A DNA stretch of 28,196 bases. Origin: DATKQY01 sp035532475 (GTDB taxonomy: Bacteria > Actinomycetota > Acidimicrobiia > Acidimicrobiales > Bog-793). Shown here piece by piece: positions 1 through 9,001 of the stretch. A model generated the notes under the pieces. That model was not told where the DNA came from and did not search any database. It saw only the letters and a program-made list of their open reading frames with translations. The translations under genes were made by a program, and so were the position numbers. The DNA lies in contig DATKQY010000074.1 in assembly GCA_035532475.1 (NCBI GenBank), positions 1-28,196 on the forward strand, given 5' to 3'. Position 1 is the stretch's first letter. Each line of letters begins with the position of its first letter.

Positions 1-240
1 TCACCCGCCCGGCCTGGCGCTCGAGGTCGTCGCGCTGATCGTGGGAGCTCACCCGGCAGTAGGCGACGGTCCGGCCGCCGGCGGCGTTCGCGCGTGCCTC
101 TCGACGACGATCGTGCCCGACGCCAGCCGTCGCGCGGGCACCAGCATCGTGCCGTCCTGGAACCAACGGTAGGCGGTGTTCGGGTGGACGCCGTACGAAC
201 GGGCCCACTCGGCGAGCTTCACGCGCACAAGCGTACACAC
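1..240 (-). pseudogene. tnpA: IS607-family serine recombinase TnpA, 5' part, frame-disrupted
   Basis: The N-terminal part (240 down to about 100) reads as the small helix-turn-helix domain of IS607-type transposases, with the typical VKLAEWARSYGVHPNTAYRW opening and a following PVPAR-like segment. That frame hits a TGA at 49-51. Another frame from about position 90 to the left edge reads GGRTVAYCRVSSHDQRDDLE, the start of the serine-resolvase catalytic domain; the nucleophile is the first Ser of RVSS. Joining them needs a one-base deletion (or two-base insertion) around 85-105. The gene starts at GTG 240 or the in-frame GTG at 222, and its remainder, with any tnpB, lies off the left edge. IS607 enzymes integrate as DNA-bound multimers. 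The element is probably inactive unless the frameshift is a sequence error. Confidence 0.82.
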
Positions 241-394
241 GTTCGGTCACATCTAGGTGGATCGCCGGGAGCAGCTCGCAACCCTTCATACGCGCACGCA
301 CCTGCCGAGCAAGCTGCAGGCGCCGCCTGCATGCGCCGTCGACGCATGCAGGTGGCTCGGGCCACAACGGCGGATGCGGTCGGATGCGCTCGCG
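241..394. other. Intergenic gap between the IS607 gene start and the enolase-superfamily gene
   Basis: No gene is visible in this 154-base gap. It contains two overlapping inverted repeats that share one arm (315-331 and 322-356, listed separately). The gap is downstream of the enolase-superfamily gene and upstream of the recombinase, so it should hold the former's transcript end and the latter's promoter. Confidence 0.5.
315..356. repeat. Two competing stem-loops (possible terminator or element-end structure)
   Basis: TGCAGGC (315-321) pairs perfectly with GCCTGCA (325-331) across a 3-base loop. The second arm of that hairpin is also the first arm of another: CCTGCATGCG (326-335) pairs perfectly with CGCATGCAGG (343-352) across a 7-base loop. 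With a G-U pair on the plus-strand transcript the latter extends to 322-356. The two structures cannot form together. There is no T-tract, so an intrinsic terminator for the minus-strand operon is possible but not typical. Confidence 0.45.
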
Positions 395-1483
395 TCAGTC
401 GAGCGCCAGCTTCCTCAGCGCTGCTTCGTCGAGCTCCAAGCCCAGACCTGGGCGTTGTGGCAGGACGATCTCGCCGCCGTCAACCTGGAGGGCCTCGTGG
501 AACATCGGGCTCGCCCACGGGACGTATTCGACCGTCAGGCCATTCGGTACCGCCGCAACGGCATGCGCCATGACCTCCGTGGCCAGATGACTGACGACCG
601 GCACGCCGAACGCTTCGGCGAGATGTGCGACCTTGAGGAATCCGGTCAGTCCGAGGTCGAGATCGACCATGGTGATGTCGACCGATCGGTGCTCGAGCAG
701 ACGCCGAAATGAGACCAGATCGCGATACTGCTCTCCCGCACATAGGTAGGTCTGCATCGCGTCGCGCAACTGGCGCATGCCCTCGAAGTCCTCGAGCGGC
801 AGAGGATCCTCGATCCAGTACGGATTGTAAGGGGCCAGCGCGTCCGCCATCCTGAGAGACTGCTTCAGATCCCAACCTTGATAGTTGTCCACCATGATGT
901 CGATGTCCGGACCGACGGCCTCGCGTAGCTCGCGCATATGTTGCACCGTTCCATCGTGATCAAGCGTGCGCACGTGGAACTTCATCGCTCGAAAGCCCTG
1001 GTCCACGAGGAATCGTGCGCTCGTTCCGAGATCGAGCGCATCCGCGGTTCCGGGCTCGATCCTCCAGCTCGCGTAGCACGGAACTCGATCGCGGAATCCA
1101 CCCATCAGCTGGTAGACCGGCATGTTTGCGACTTTGCCTTTGATGTCCCAAAGCGCCACGTCTATCGTTCGTGCGGCCCGCGTCTGGTAGCCCGGCCACG
1201 ACCCGCTCCGACGGAAGACACCGGGCGTGCCGAACTTGACCCGCGGGGTGCTGATCGCTTCGCTGGCCAGCGGATTCCAGCCGATCAACTGGTCGAGGTA
1301 CTCCTCCAGCACGCCGATGAAGGACCGGACGGTCGAGGGCGACACCCCGCTCGCGTAGCCGATCCCCTCGATTCCCTCATCGGTCCGAAGGCGCAGCACC
1401 ACATAGGTGCCCACGGCGTCCCTGATTGCCGTGTCGCTGACCGGGACACCGATCGCGCTCGTCTGATAGCCCGTGATCTTCAT
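395..1483 (-). CDS. Mandelate racemase/muconate lactonizing enzyme family protein
   Basis: This 362-residue protein has the full enolase-superfamily plan: an N-terminal capping domain (about 1-125) and a TIM-like barrel. Metal ligands are visible as D199 (MVDN), E225 (WIED) and E251 (AGEQ). The Asp-His dyad of the mandelate racemase subgroup appears as D276 and H299 (VSHLATEV), followed by E319. The usual KxK catalytic pair is K168-F-H170, so the second Lys is replaced by His. Members abstract a proton alpha to a carboxylate, mostly as acid-sugar dehydratases or racemases; the substrate cannot be read from sequence. It lies 59 bases downstream of the AhpD-fold gene and is probably cotranscribed with it. 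Its ATG has an AAGG-type ribosome site about 8 bases upstream. Confidence 0.9.
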   Translation of the reverse strand: MKITGYQTSAIGVPVSDTAIRDAVGTYVVLRLRTDEGIEGIGYASGVSPSTVRSFIGVLEEYLDQLIGWNPLASEAISTPRVKFGTPGVFRRSGSWPGYQTRAARTIDVALWDIKGKVANMPVYQLMGGFRDRVPCYASWRIEPGTADALDLGTSARFLVDQGFRAMKFHVRTLDHDGTVQHMRELREAVGPDIDIMVDNYQGWDLKQSLRMADALAPYNPYWIEDPLPLEDFEGMRQLRDAMQTYLCAGEQYRDLVSFRRLLEHRSVDITMVDLDLGLTGFLKVAHLAEAFGVPVVSHLATEVMAHAVAAVPNGLTVEYVPWASPMFHEALQVDGGEIVLPQRPGLGLELDEAALRKLALD

Positions 1484-1542
1484 GATGGCTGCCTTGCCCT
1501 GTCTCTTGTCTCGCGATGTCCGCGCCAGACGTCTTGGTGCGT

Positions 1543-2409
1543 TCAGCCCCAGTTCTCGAGGAGGTCGTCCACCGCCGCGCGGGCCGCATAGAGACCTTCG
1601 AAGTTGGTGAAGAACATCGCCGAGTTCATGATGCCCTGCACAACGAGCTCCGGCGTGATACCCCAGGCCCTCGCGAGAAGCGCCGACTCACGAAGACCTT
1701 CGACCGAGCCGGTGATCGTGTGGTGGCGCAGCATCAGGTAGGGCACGACCTGCTTCGGCAGCGACTTGATCGAGACCTCCCACTTCGCGCGGTTCACCTT
1801 CACGAACTCCGCGTGATGTTTGAGGCCGAATTTGATCGAGTCCGGGAGGTAGCCGATCGTCAGCTCATACCATTCGGTCAGGTTCGTGCGATCCTCTGCG
1901 GTCATCTCACGAGTGGTGAGGTCGAGCCCGCACTTGAACGCCGCGGGGTCCGCGGCCCAGCCGACAGGGAACGGTGCGAGGGGCTCGCCAGGGGGTCCGA
2001 AGGAAGCGAGCTGCTCGCCCACCGCACGAAAGACATGCCCGAGGCCCCGCATGCCCGCGTAGAGCTGGGAGAACATGACCAGCTCCATGATCTGCTCCCT
2101 GGACAGCCCGTTCCTGCGGTTGGAGTTGAACTGGTTCCTGAGGCCGGTCTCGAAGCCGAACATCATGTAGCTGTGGATGTTCTGGATGCCGAGCAAGATG
2201 ATGTTGACGTGTGACGGTCGCCCGAAGAGGTCCGAGGCCCGGCGATGCAGCTTGGCGAAATCGGGCGCGTAGTCGAGCATCAGGGAGTTGGCGGACATCT
2301 CGTAGAGCGGGCCGCGCCAGCTCCAGACCCTGATGAGGTTGGCGTTGATCTCATCCTCGGACGTCACCTCGAGGTTGGTCAGGTCAAGGCCCTCGCTGAA
2401 ATCGGTCAT
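1543..2409 (-). CDS. AhpD-fold (carboxymuconolactone decarboxylase-like) protein
   Basis: This 288-residue, all-helical protein seems to contain two AhpD/CMD-like halves (about 50-135 and 190-285), each with the helix pattern of this family (GLSREQIMELVMFSQLYAGM near 101-120). The peroxidase CxxC of true AhpD is absent: the only Cys is at 160, outside the helical repeat, so alkylhydroperoxidase activity is unlikely. It is first in an operon with the enolase-superfamily enzyme. Together they resemble a lactone or sugar-acid degradation module, but the reaction is unknown. A strong AAGGAG site ends 5 bases before the ATG, fixing the start. The family call rests on pattern reading only. Confidence 0.7.
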   Translation of the reverse strand: MTDFSEGLDLTNLEVTSEDEINANLIRVWSWRGPLYEMSANSLMLDYAPDFAKLHRRASDLFGRPSHVNIILLGIQNIHSYMMFGFETGLRNQFNSNRRNGLSREQIMELVMFSQLYAGMRGLGHVFRAVGEQLASFGPPGEPLAPFPVGWAADPAAFKCGLDLTTREMTAEDRTNLTEWYELTIGYLPDSIKFGLKHHAEFVKVNRAKWEVSIKSLPKQVVPYLMLRHHTITGSVEGLRESALLARAWGITPELVVQGIMNSAMFFTNFEGLYAARAAVDDLLENWG

Positions 2410-2633
2410 GCGCTCTCCTTCGTAGGGACCCGTCCGAGGGGACTTGCGTCATCCGGTCGTACTCCGCCGCTGCGGAACCCGCATCGCGCGACACCGCGAC
2501 GGCGCCAGGCATTGCGTCGACCTCCTTCTTGGGACCACACCGGCGCAATCGCCGCGCACGACGCGCACGAGGCGTGAGGGGCCTCGCCTCGCTCGTCGGG
2601 GCCGGCTCGCACGTCGCTCAGGCTCACACGTCC

Positions 2634-2652
2634 TATACGTAATCGTATCTAC
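2634..2652 (-). promoter_or_regulatory. Candidate promoter/operator of the AhpD-fold/enolase-superfamily operon
   Basis: This is the most AT-rich spot of the region. It contains ATACG (2636-2640), a TAAT spacer and CGTAT (2645-2649), a perfect short inverted repeat. Read on the minus strand it offers TAnnnT-like -10 boxes. It lies about 225 bases upstream of the first gene of the operon. Inverted repeats of this size with a GTAT core are typical of GntR-type operators, but no regulator gene is adjacent. Confidence 0.35.
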
Positions 2653-2706
2653 TCGCTCGGTCGCGAGCCCGAGGAACTCCTCGCCTCCGCGGGTGCGCGA
2701 GATGCA

Positions 2707-2734
2707 TGCCTGCTCCGAGCACTCGGAGCAGGCA
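2707..2734. repeat. Perfect 13-bp inverted repeat with 2-base centre
   Basis: TGCCTGCTCCGAG (2707-2719), CA, CTCGGAGCAGGCA (2722-2734): every base of both arms matches. It sits about 300 bases upstream of the AhpD-fold gene and about 470 bases downstream of trpA, with no T-tract on either side. It could be a dimeric repressor operator or a bidirectional transcription end. The 2-base loop makes it a better protein-binding palindrome than an RNA hairpin. Confidence 0.6.
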
Positions 2735-2795
2735 GTCGAGCCGCACCGGCCGTCGCCGCCGTCGAGAACGACCGGGGGGTGCTCACAAGCCTTCT

Positions 2796-3035
2796 TCAAT
2801 TCGACCTGAACGCGACGGGGTCGTCCTCGAGGTGGAACGTCTTGAGCAGCTCGCGGGCGACGTCTGGGTGGACGGTCAACGAGGGGCGGCGGCGGCGGTC
2901 GATATCGACGGAGCGTGCTCGAAAGCGATCTCTCCGTCGTCGTGGGGACTTGCCCGCAGAAGCACCGAGTGGGCCCACTGTCGGCTTCCCGCGGCGAGGA
3001 GCGATCCCGTTCTTCGCCTTCCCCGGCTCCGCCAT
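2796..3035 (-). CDS. Possible small basic protein, unknown
   Basis: This 79-codon frame starts at ATG 3035 with an AGGAAG site 8 bases upstream. The first ten and last thirty codons have the high third-position GC of real genes here; the middle is arginine-rich and less biased. The C-terminal segment (HPDVARELLKTFHLEDDPVA) looks like folded helical protein. I do not recognise a family. It lies between trpA and the catabolic operon, in the same orientation. It may be a genuine orphan gene or the remnant of a larger decayed one. Confidence 0.3.
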   Translation of the reverse strand: MAEPGKAKNGIAPRRGKPTVGPLGASAGKSPRRRRDRFRARSVDIDRRRRPSLTVHPDVARELLKTFHLEDDPVAFRSN

Positions 3036-3203
3036 CGCGAGCACTTCCTGCTGGCGTCCGGGCTCGCAGCCTCGAGCCCGGTTACGCGAGAGCGGCGTCA
3101 CCCCCCGTTGTCGCAGGACTCCCCTCCCTGGCGACGACCGACGCGAAAGGACGCCCTCGGCGCCGTTCCACCTCGACACCCGGCACGGCGCGACCCGGCG
3201 CGC

Positions 3204-4072
3204 TCAGCCGGCGTCGATCGCCTGGCGCAGCTCCCCGACGAAGCGCGCCGCCCCCTCGGGCCCGGCGCCCTCGAGCAGCCGCCGCACGAGCGCCGAGCCG
3301 ACGACGACACCGTCGGCGACGGCGCAGATCTCCCGCGCCTGGGAGGCGTTCGACACGCCGACGCCCACCAGCACCGGCAGGTCCGTCACGGCCTTGCAGC
3401 GGGCGGCGATCGTCGCGGCGGAGGCGCCGAGCGTGCTCCGCTCCCCCGTCACGCCGAGCAGGCCGACCGCGTAGACGAAGCCACGGCTGCGGGCACAGAT
3501 CCGCGCCAGTCGGTCGGCGGGGGTCGTGGGGGCGGCCAGCAGCACCGTCTCGACGCCGGCGGCGTCGGCCTCGGCGGCCCACTCCCCGGCCTCGTCGACC
3601 GGCAGGTCCGGCAGGATGGCCGCGGCGACGCCCGAGGCCGCGAGCGTCGACGCCATGCGCCGGCATCCGGCGTGCGCGACGAGGTTGTAGTAGGTCATCA
3701 CCGCCAGGGGGACGTCGACGTCGGCGCCGCGCAGCGCGTCGACGATGCCGGGCGGCGTTGCCCCCGCCTCGAGCGCCCGCTGCGACGCGGCCTGGATGAC
3801 CGGGCCGTCCATGACCGGGTCCGAGAACGGGATGCCGATCTCCACCGCGTCGGCGCCTGCCGCGGCGACGGCCCGCACCGTGTCGAGCCACTCCTCGCCG
3901 AGACCCCCGGTGACGTAGGGCACGAGGAGCTTGCGCCCCTCCTCGCGCCGGGCCCGCAGCGCCCGCTCGAGCGCCCCGGGGTGGTGGGAAGCGGCCACCG
4001 GACCCGTCACGGCCCCCGGCGGCGTGGCGAGCTCGTCGAGTCCTGCCCCGGCGAGATCGCCTGCCGGCGCGC

Positions 4073-4076
<4 letters not shown>
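3204..4076 (-). CDS. trpA: Tryptophan synthase alpha chain
   Basis: TrpA cleaves indole-3-glycerol phosphate to indole and glyceraldehyde-3-phosphate and passes indole to TrpB in the cytosolic alpha2-beta2 complex. The catalytic pair is visible as E79 (DAVEIGIPFSDP) and D86 of the same signature, and the phosphate-binding end as VGVGVSNASQ and GVVVGSALVR. I place the start at TTG 4076: it overlaps the trpB stop as TTGA and has AAGGAG 8 bases upstream. This gives 290 residues, with about 34 residues before the usual TrpA start, so a later GTG near 4008 remains possible though it lacks a ribosome site. It is the last gene of trpCFBA. Confidence 0.95.
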
Positions 4077-5253
<1,177 letters not shown>

Positions 5254-5257
<4 letters not shown>

Positions 5258-5910
5258 AGCTCCTCCTGCCAGTCGTAGGGAGCCTCGTCACCCGGCTCGT
5301 ACTCCTCCGGCGACGCGGCACGCGCCGCCTGGACGAACGCCCGGACCCTGCGCGGGTCCTTCTCGCCGGGCGCCGCCTCGACGCCCGTGCTCACGTCCAC
5401 CCCCCAGGGCCCGATTCGTCGGATCGCGTCCCCGACGTTGCCGGGGGTGAGCCCCCCCGCGAGGATGAGCCGGCGCACCCGCGGGAGCCGCTCGGCGAGG
5501 CGCCAGTCGAAGACCTTGCCGGAGCCGGGGGTCGGCGCGTCGACGAGCAGCGCGTCGACGTCGTAGCCGGCGACCTGGTCGAGCGCGGGGTCACCGACGC
5601 CGAACGCCTTGATGACGAGGCCGACGTGGCCAGAGACGTAGGAGCACGCCTCGGGCGTCTCTCGCCCGTGCAGCTGCGCCCCGCGCAGGCCCGCCTGCCG
5701 GACGACCTCCACGACGCGCTCGGGGAGGGCGTCGCGGAAGACCCCGACCGTGATCACCTCGGGCGGCAGCCGCCGCGTGATCTGGGCGACGGCCCCCGCG
5801 GCCATCTGGCGCGGCGAGGGCGCGAAGACGAAGCCGACCGCGTCGGCGCCCATCGCCACCGCGAGCAGCGCGTCCTGCTCGCTCGTGATGCCGCAGATCT
5901 TCACGAACAC
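5254..5910 (-). CDS. trpF: Phosphoribosylanthranilate isomerase
   Basis: TrpF performs the Amadori isomerisation of phosphoribosylanthranilate to CdRP. The general base Cys (C6 in VKICGIT) and general acid Asp (D124 in LLVDAPTPGSGK) are present, as are the phosphate-loop motifs LAGGLTPGNV and DVSTGVE. The 218-residue protein ends in an acidic tail of about 18 residues (from roughly EEYEPGDEAP) not needed for the barrel. A dedicated trpF matters because many actinomycetes lack it and use PriA; here hisA and trpF coexist. It starts 2 bases after the trpC stop and overlaps trpB by 4. Confidence 0.96.
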
Positions 5911-5912
5911 CC

Positions 5913-6749
5913 TCAGGCCACCGTCCCGCTCACCTCGGCGTCGCCGCCGACCTCGTCGAGGCCGCGCAGCTCCAGCAGCGCGGCGGTCGGGTCGGCGGCC
6001 GTGACGAGCGCCTCGCCGACGAGGATCGCGTCGAAGCCGGCCGCAGCGAGCCGGCGCACGTCGGCGGCGTCGCTGATGCCCGACTCGGCGACGCTCACGA
6101 TCTCGTCGGGGATGCGCGCCCGCACGAGGGCCGCGAGGTCGGTGTCGACCTCGAAGGTGCGAAGGTCACGCTGGTTCACGCCGACGAGCGTCGCCCCGGC
6201 GCCGAGCGCCCGGTTGAGCTCGTCCTCGTCGTGCACCTCGACGAGCGCGGCGAGCCCGAGCCGCCCGGCCAGGGCGACGAATCGCGCCAGCTCGTCGTCG
6301 GCGAGCGCCGCCACGATCAGCAGCACCGCGTCCGCCCCCATCACCCGGGCGTCGTAGAGGTCGATCTCGCCGACCGTGAAGTCCTTGCGCAGCACCGGCA
6401 GGGAGGTCGCGGCCCGCGCCGCCGCGAGATCGGCTGCGCTCCCGCCGAAGTGCGGCCCGTCGGTCAGCACCGAGAGGCACGCGGCCCCGCCCGCCTCGTA
6501 GGCGCGCGCCAGCGCCGCGGGGTCGAGGTCGGCGACGAGATCGCCCTTGCTCGGGGAGCGCCGCTTCACCTCGGCGATGACGGCGAGCCCCGCGCTGCCC
6601 GACGTCGCCCGGCCGCCGCTCAGCGCCGCGAGGAAGGGCCGGGGCTCGGGGGCGTGGGCGAGGCCCGCAACCAGGTCGTCGATGCCGCGCTCGTCGGCCG
6701 CGAGCCGGGCGCGGTGGTGCGCCACGATGCCGTCCAGGTAGGTCGCCAC
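5913..6749 (-). CDS. trpC: Indole-3-glycerol phosphate synthase
   Basis: TrpC closes the indole ring of CdRP with loss of CO2. The catalytic residues are visible: E60 and K62 in VIAEVKRRSPSKG, K122 in LRKDF, E171 in VEVHDE, and E222/S223 in AESGI. The usual NNR motif reads VNQRDL here. The 278-residue length is normal. It is the first gene of trpCFBA, starting with GTG only 6 bases after a TAGGCT box, so the mRNA is probably leaderless. It diverges from the response regulator gene across 78 bases. No leader peptide or attenuator is visible. Confidence 0.96.
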   Translation of the reverse strand: MATYLDGIVAHHRARLAADERGIDDLVAGLAHAPEPRPFLAALSGGRATSGSAGLAVIAEVKRRSPSKGDLVADLDPAALARAYEAGGAACLSVLTDGPHFGGSAADLAAARAATSLPVLRKDFTVGEIDLYDARVMGADAVLLIVAALADDELARFVALAGRLGLAALVEVHDEDELNRALGAGATLVGVNQRDLRTFEVDTDLAALVRARIPDEIVSVAESGISDAADVRRLAAAGFDAILVGEALVTAADPTAALLELRGLDEVGGDAEVSGTVA

Positions 6750-6755
6750 CCCCAG

Positions 6756-6761
6756 AGCCTA
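6756..6761 (-). promoter_or_regulatory. -10 box for trpC, leaderless
   Basis: TAGGCT on the minus strand ends exactly 6 bases before the trpC GTG, so transcription would begin at or next to the start codon. There is no ribosome site between the box and the GTG. No good -35 box is seen. Actinobacterial leaderless promoters have this TAnnnT geometry. Confidence 0.55.
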
Positions 6762-6815
6762 CCGGCGCCCCGGGGTCGGCCCAGGGACATCACCACCGCT
6801 TGGCCGCCGGCGCGC

Positions 6816-6821
6816 CATGCT
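6816..6821 (+). promoter_or_regulatory. Possible -10 box for the response regulator gene
   Basis: CATGCT lies 6 bases before the ATG of the response regulator gene and no clear ribosome site is present. It is one base from the TAnnnT pattern seen upstream of trpC and hisD, so it is a weaker leaderless candidate. Confidence 0.3.
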
Positions 6822-6827
6822 TGTGGG

Positions 6828-7535
6828 ATGGCACGTGAGCAGGAGCGCGCATCGAGGACCGGGTCGCACGGCACCGTCGTCGTCATCGAGGACGACCGGC
6901 ACATCGCCGATCTCGTCGACCTCTACCTCCGCAACGCGGGCTTCCGCGTGCTGCAGGCGGCTGACGCGAGGCGGGGCCTCGAGCTCGTCGCCCAGGAGAA
7001 GCCGAACCTCGTGCTCCTCGACATCGGCCTGCCCGGTCCGATGGACGGCCTCGAGGCCTGCCGGGAGCTGCGGCGCACGGGCGACGTCCCGATCGTCATC
7101 CTCACCGCCCGCGACGACGAGGTCGACCGGATCCTCGGGCTCGAGCTCGGCGCGGACGACTACGTGACCAAGCCCTTCTCGCCCCGCGAGCTGGTCGCGC
7201 GCGTCCGTGCGATCCTCCGCCGCTCGGAGGGCTCCCGGCGCACGACCGACGCGCCACGCTCGGTCGGCGCGGTGGTGGTCGACCCGCTGCGCCGTGAGGT
7301 TCGGGCGAACGACGAGCCGGTCTCCTTGACCGCTCGGGAGTTCGACCTCCTCGCGCACTTCGCGGAGAACACCGGCATCGTCTTCACTCGCCAGCAGCTG
7401 CTCGACTCGGTCTGGGGCCCGGGATGGTACGGCGACGAGCGGACGGTGGACGTCCACGTCCGCCAGCTTCGGCGCAAGCTCGGCGACGCCCTCCCGCTCG
7501 CGACCGTCTGGGGCGTCGGCTACCGGTGCGACTGA
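6828..7535 (+). CDS. OmpR/PhoB-family response regulator
   Basis: This 235-residue regulator has a receiver domain (about 15-125) with acidic cluster E21-D22-D23, phospho-acceptor D65 (VLLDIGLPG), switch T93 and K115 (YVTKPFSP). A winged-helix DNA-binding domain (about 145-235) follows, with the LTAREFDLL and RTVDVHVRQLRRKLG signatures. It should be phosphorylated by the kinase encoded 44 bases downstream. It is transcribed away from trpC. I take ATG 6828 as the start, because upstream in-frame sequence reads into the trpC promoter region. Its target genes cannot be told from the sequence; the neighbouring amine operon is converging, not obviously controlled by it. Confidence 0.93.
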   Translation: MAREQERASRTGSHGTVVVIEDDRHIADLVDLYLRNAGFRVLQAADARRGLELVAQEKPNLVLLDIGLPGPMDGLEACRELRRTGDVPIVILTARDDEVDRILGLELGADDYVTKPFSPRELVARVRAILRRSEGSRRTTDAPRSVGAVVVDPLRREVRANDEPVSLTAREFDLLAHFAENTGIVFTRQQLLDSVWGPGWYGDERTVDVHVRQLRRKLGDALPLATVWGVGYRCD

Positions 7536-7543
7536 GCGGGGGG

Positions 7544-7561
7544 CGCCCGCCGGGGCGGGCG
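7544..7561. terminator. GC hairpin between response regulator and kinase genes
   Basis: CGCCCGCC (7544-7551) and GGCGGGCG (7554-7561) pair perfectly around GG. It occupies most of the 44-base gap and has no T-tract. It could reduce kinase expression relative to the regulator; a true terminator is doubtful. Confidence 0.3.
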
Positions 7562-7579
7562 AACCGGGCGCGCTGAGCC

Positions 7580-8983
7580 GTGCGCACCCGCATCACCCTC
7601 GGCGTCGTCGCCGTGCTCGTCGGCGCCCTCTTGATCACCGGCCTCGTGAGCGACTACCTCGTGCGGCGCTCGGCGAGCTCGAGCGCGCAGCAGACCATCT
7701 ACTCCCAGACCGTCTACATCACGAAGATCCTTCGCGCCGACTCCAACCTCTCGCGCGACATCGCCAGCTCCGACGTGCTCAGCCTCATCGAGCAGGTCGC
7801 CGGGATCACCGGCAAGAGCATCCTCACCATCGGCCCGGACGGCCGCTTCGTCTCCGCCGTGCCGGCCCTCGAGGTGAGCGTCGCCACGTCGGAGACGAAG
7901 TCGCTCGCGCGCGGCCAGGCCGTGTCTGGCGTGAACCACCACACCGCGTTCGCCGCGGCGCCGCTCGTCGTCCTGCCCTCGGTCGGCCAGGCCACGTCTG
8001 GACCGACGACCTACGCCCTCGTGCTCGAGCGCCGCGTCAGCTACTCGTCGGGCAACGTGTGGTTCTTCGTCCTGGCCGGCGGGATCTCCCTCCTCGTCGC
8101 CGGGGTGGCCGCCTCGGTCGTCGCCCGGCGCGTCTCCCGGCGCGTCGACGCCTCGGCCGTCGCGGCCGGGCGTATCGCGGCGGGCGACCTCGACGCCCGT
8201 GTCGCCGTGGCGGCGCACGACTACCCCGAGCTCGCGGGCCTCGGGGCCTCGATCAACACCATGGCCGCGAACCTGACGCGCGCCCGCCACCTGCAGCGGC
8301 AGTTCCTGCTGTCGATCTCCCACGACCTGCGCACGCCCCTCACCTCGATCCGCGGCTACGCCGAGGCGATCGAGGAGGGGGCGGTGCCCGATCTCGGCCA
8401 CGCCGCAGGTGTCATCGCCTCGGAGGCGACCCGCCTCGAACGGCTGATCGGTGATCTCCTCGACCTCGCGAAGCTGGAGGCCGACCAGTTCACGCTGTCG
8501 CCCGCCGAGACCGACCTCGCACAGACCGTCGCGAACGCGGCGGAGGCCCTGCGTTACGAGTTCGACGCGACGGGCGTCGCGCTCGTCGTCGACGTCCCGG
8601 CGCGCCCGATCGAGGCGCTCGCCGACGCCGACCGGATCGCCCAGATGCTCGCCAACCTCGTCGAGAACGCGCTCAAGTTCGCCGCCACCTCGGTCGAGGT
8701 CTCCCTCACCGAGCGGCCCGGTGGCGCCGTCGCGCTGGCGGTGGCCGATGACGGGCCCGGCATCGACCGGGAGGACCTGCCGCACGTCTTCGAGCGGCTG
8801 TTCACCTCGGGCCGCCACTTCGCCCGCTCGGCCGGCACGGGTCTCGGCCTCGCCATCGTCGCCGAGCTGACCGAGGCGATGGGCGGTCAGGTCGAGGTGA
8901 CCTCGCCCGTGGACGACGGCCGTGGCACCCGGATCACGATCACGCTCCCCCTCCCCCTGCCCGAGATCGCGGCCGCCGACTGA
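7580..8983 (+). CDS. Membrane sensor histidine kinase
   Basis: This 467-residue class I sensor kinase has a first membrane helix near 7-25, an extracytoplasmic sensor region (about 26-159) without recognisable family, a second helix at 161-183 and a HAMP linker (about 184-237). The phosphorylated histidine is H248 in SISHDLRTPLTSIRGY. The ATPase domain has N363 (LVENALKFA), a DDGPGI loop near 390-395 and GTGLGLAIV near 420. It starts at GTG 7580 without an obvious ribosome site, 44 bases after the response regulator stop, and is presumably its cognate kinase. Its stop faces the converging puuD-like gene 34 bases away. The stimulus is unknown. Confidence 0.93.
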   Translation: MRTRITLGVVAVLVGALLITGLVSDYLVRRSASSSAQQTIYSQTVYITKILRADSNLSRDIASSDVLSLIEQVAGITGKSILTIGPDGRFVSAVPALEVSVATSETKSLARGQAVSGVNHHTAFAAAPLVVLPSVGQATSGPTTYALVLERRVSYSSGNVWFFVLAGGISLLVAGVAASVVARRVSRRVDASAVAAGRIAAGDLDARVAVAAHDYPELAGLGASINTMAANLTRARHLQRQFLLSISHDLRTPLTSIRGYAEAIEEGAVPDLGHAAGVIASEATRLERLIGDLLDLAKLEADQFTLSPAETDLAQTVANAAEALRYEFDATGVALVVDVPARPIEALADADRIAQMLANLVENALKFAATSVEVSLTERPGGAVALAVADDGPGIDREDLPHVFERLFTSGRHFARSAGTGLGLAIVAELTEAMGGQVEVTSPVDDGRGTRITITLPLPLPEIAAAD

Positions 8984-9001
8984 GGTTGCGCCGTCCCGGA
9001 C

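Larger units (their letters stand above)
2410..3203. other. Long gap between the catabolic operon and trpA
   Basis: No convincing full-length gene is seen in these 794 bases. The gap contains an AT-rich promoter-like island (2634-2652), a perfect 26-28 bp palindrome (2707-2734) and a possible 79-codon ORF (2796-3035). Two further minus-strand frames have partly gene-like third-position GC. One starts at TTG 2799 and overlaps the 79-codon ORF's stop. The other runs from GTG 2627 and ends in an ATGA overlap with the AhpD-fold gene (stop at 2406). Both lose codon bias within 100 codons and resemble no family known to me. The gap may be a decayed gene plus the operon's control region. Confidence 0.45.

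Noticed and set aside
3082..3891. Arg/Gly-rich minus-strand frame overlapping trpA
   Set aside because: It is an out-of-frame reading of trpA with extreme composition bias.
6750..6827. A trp attenuator or leader peptide before trpC
   Set aside because: The gap is 78 bases, has no Trp-rich ORF or terminator, and a -10 box lies 6 bases before the start codon.
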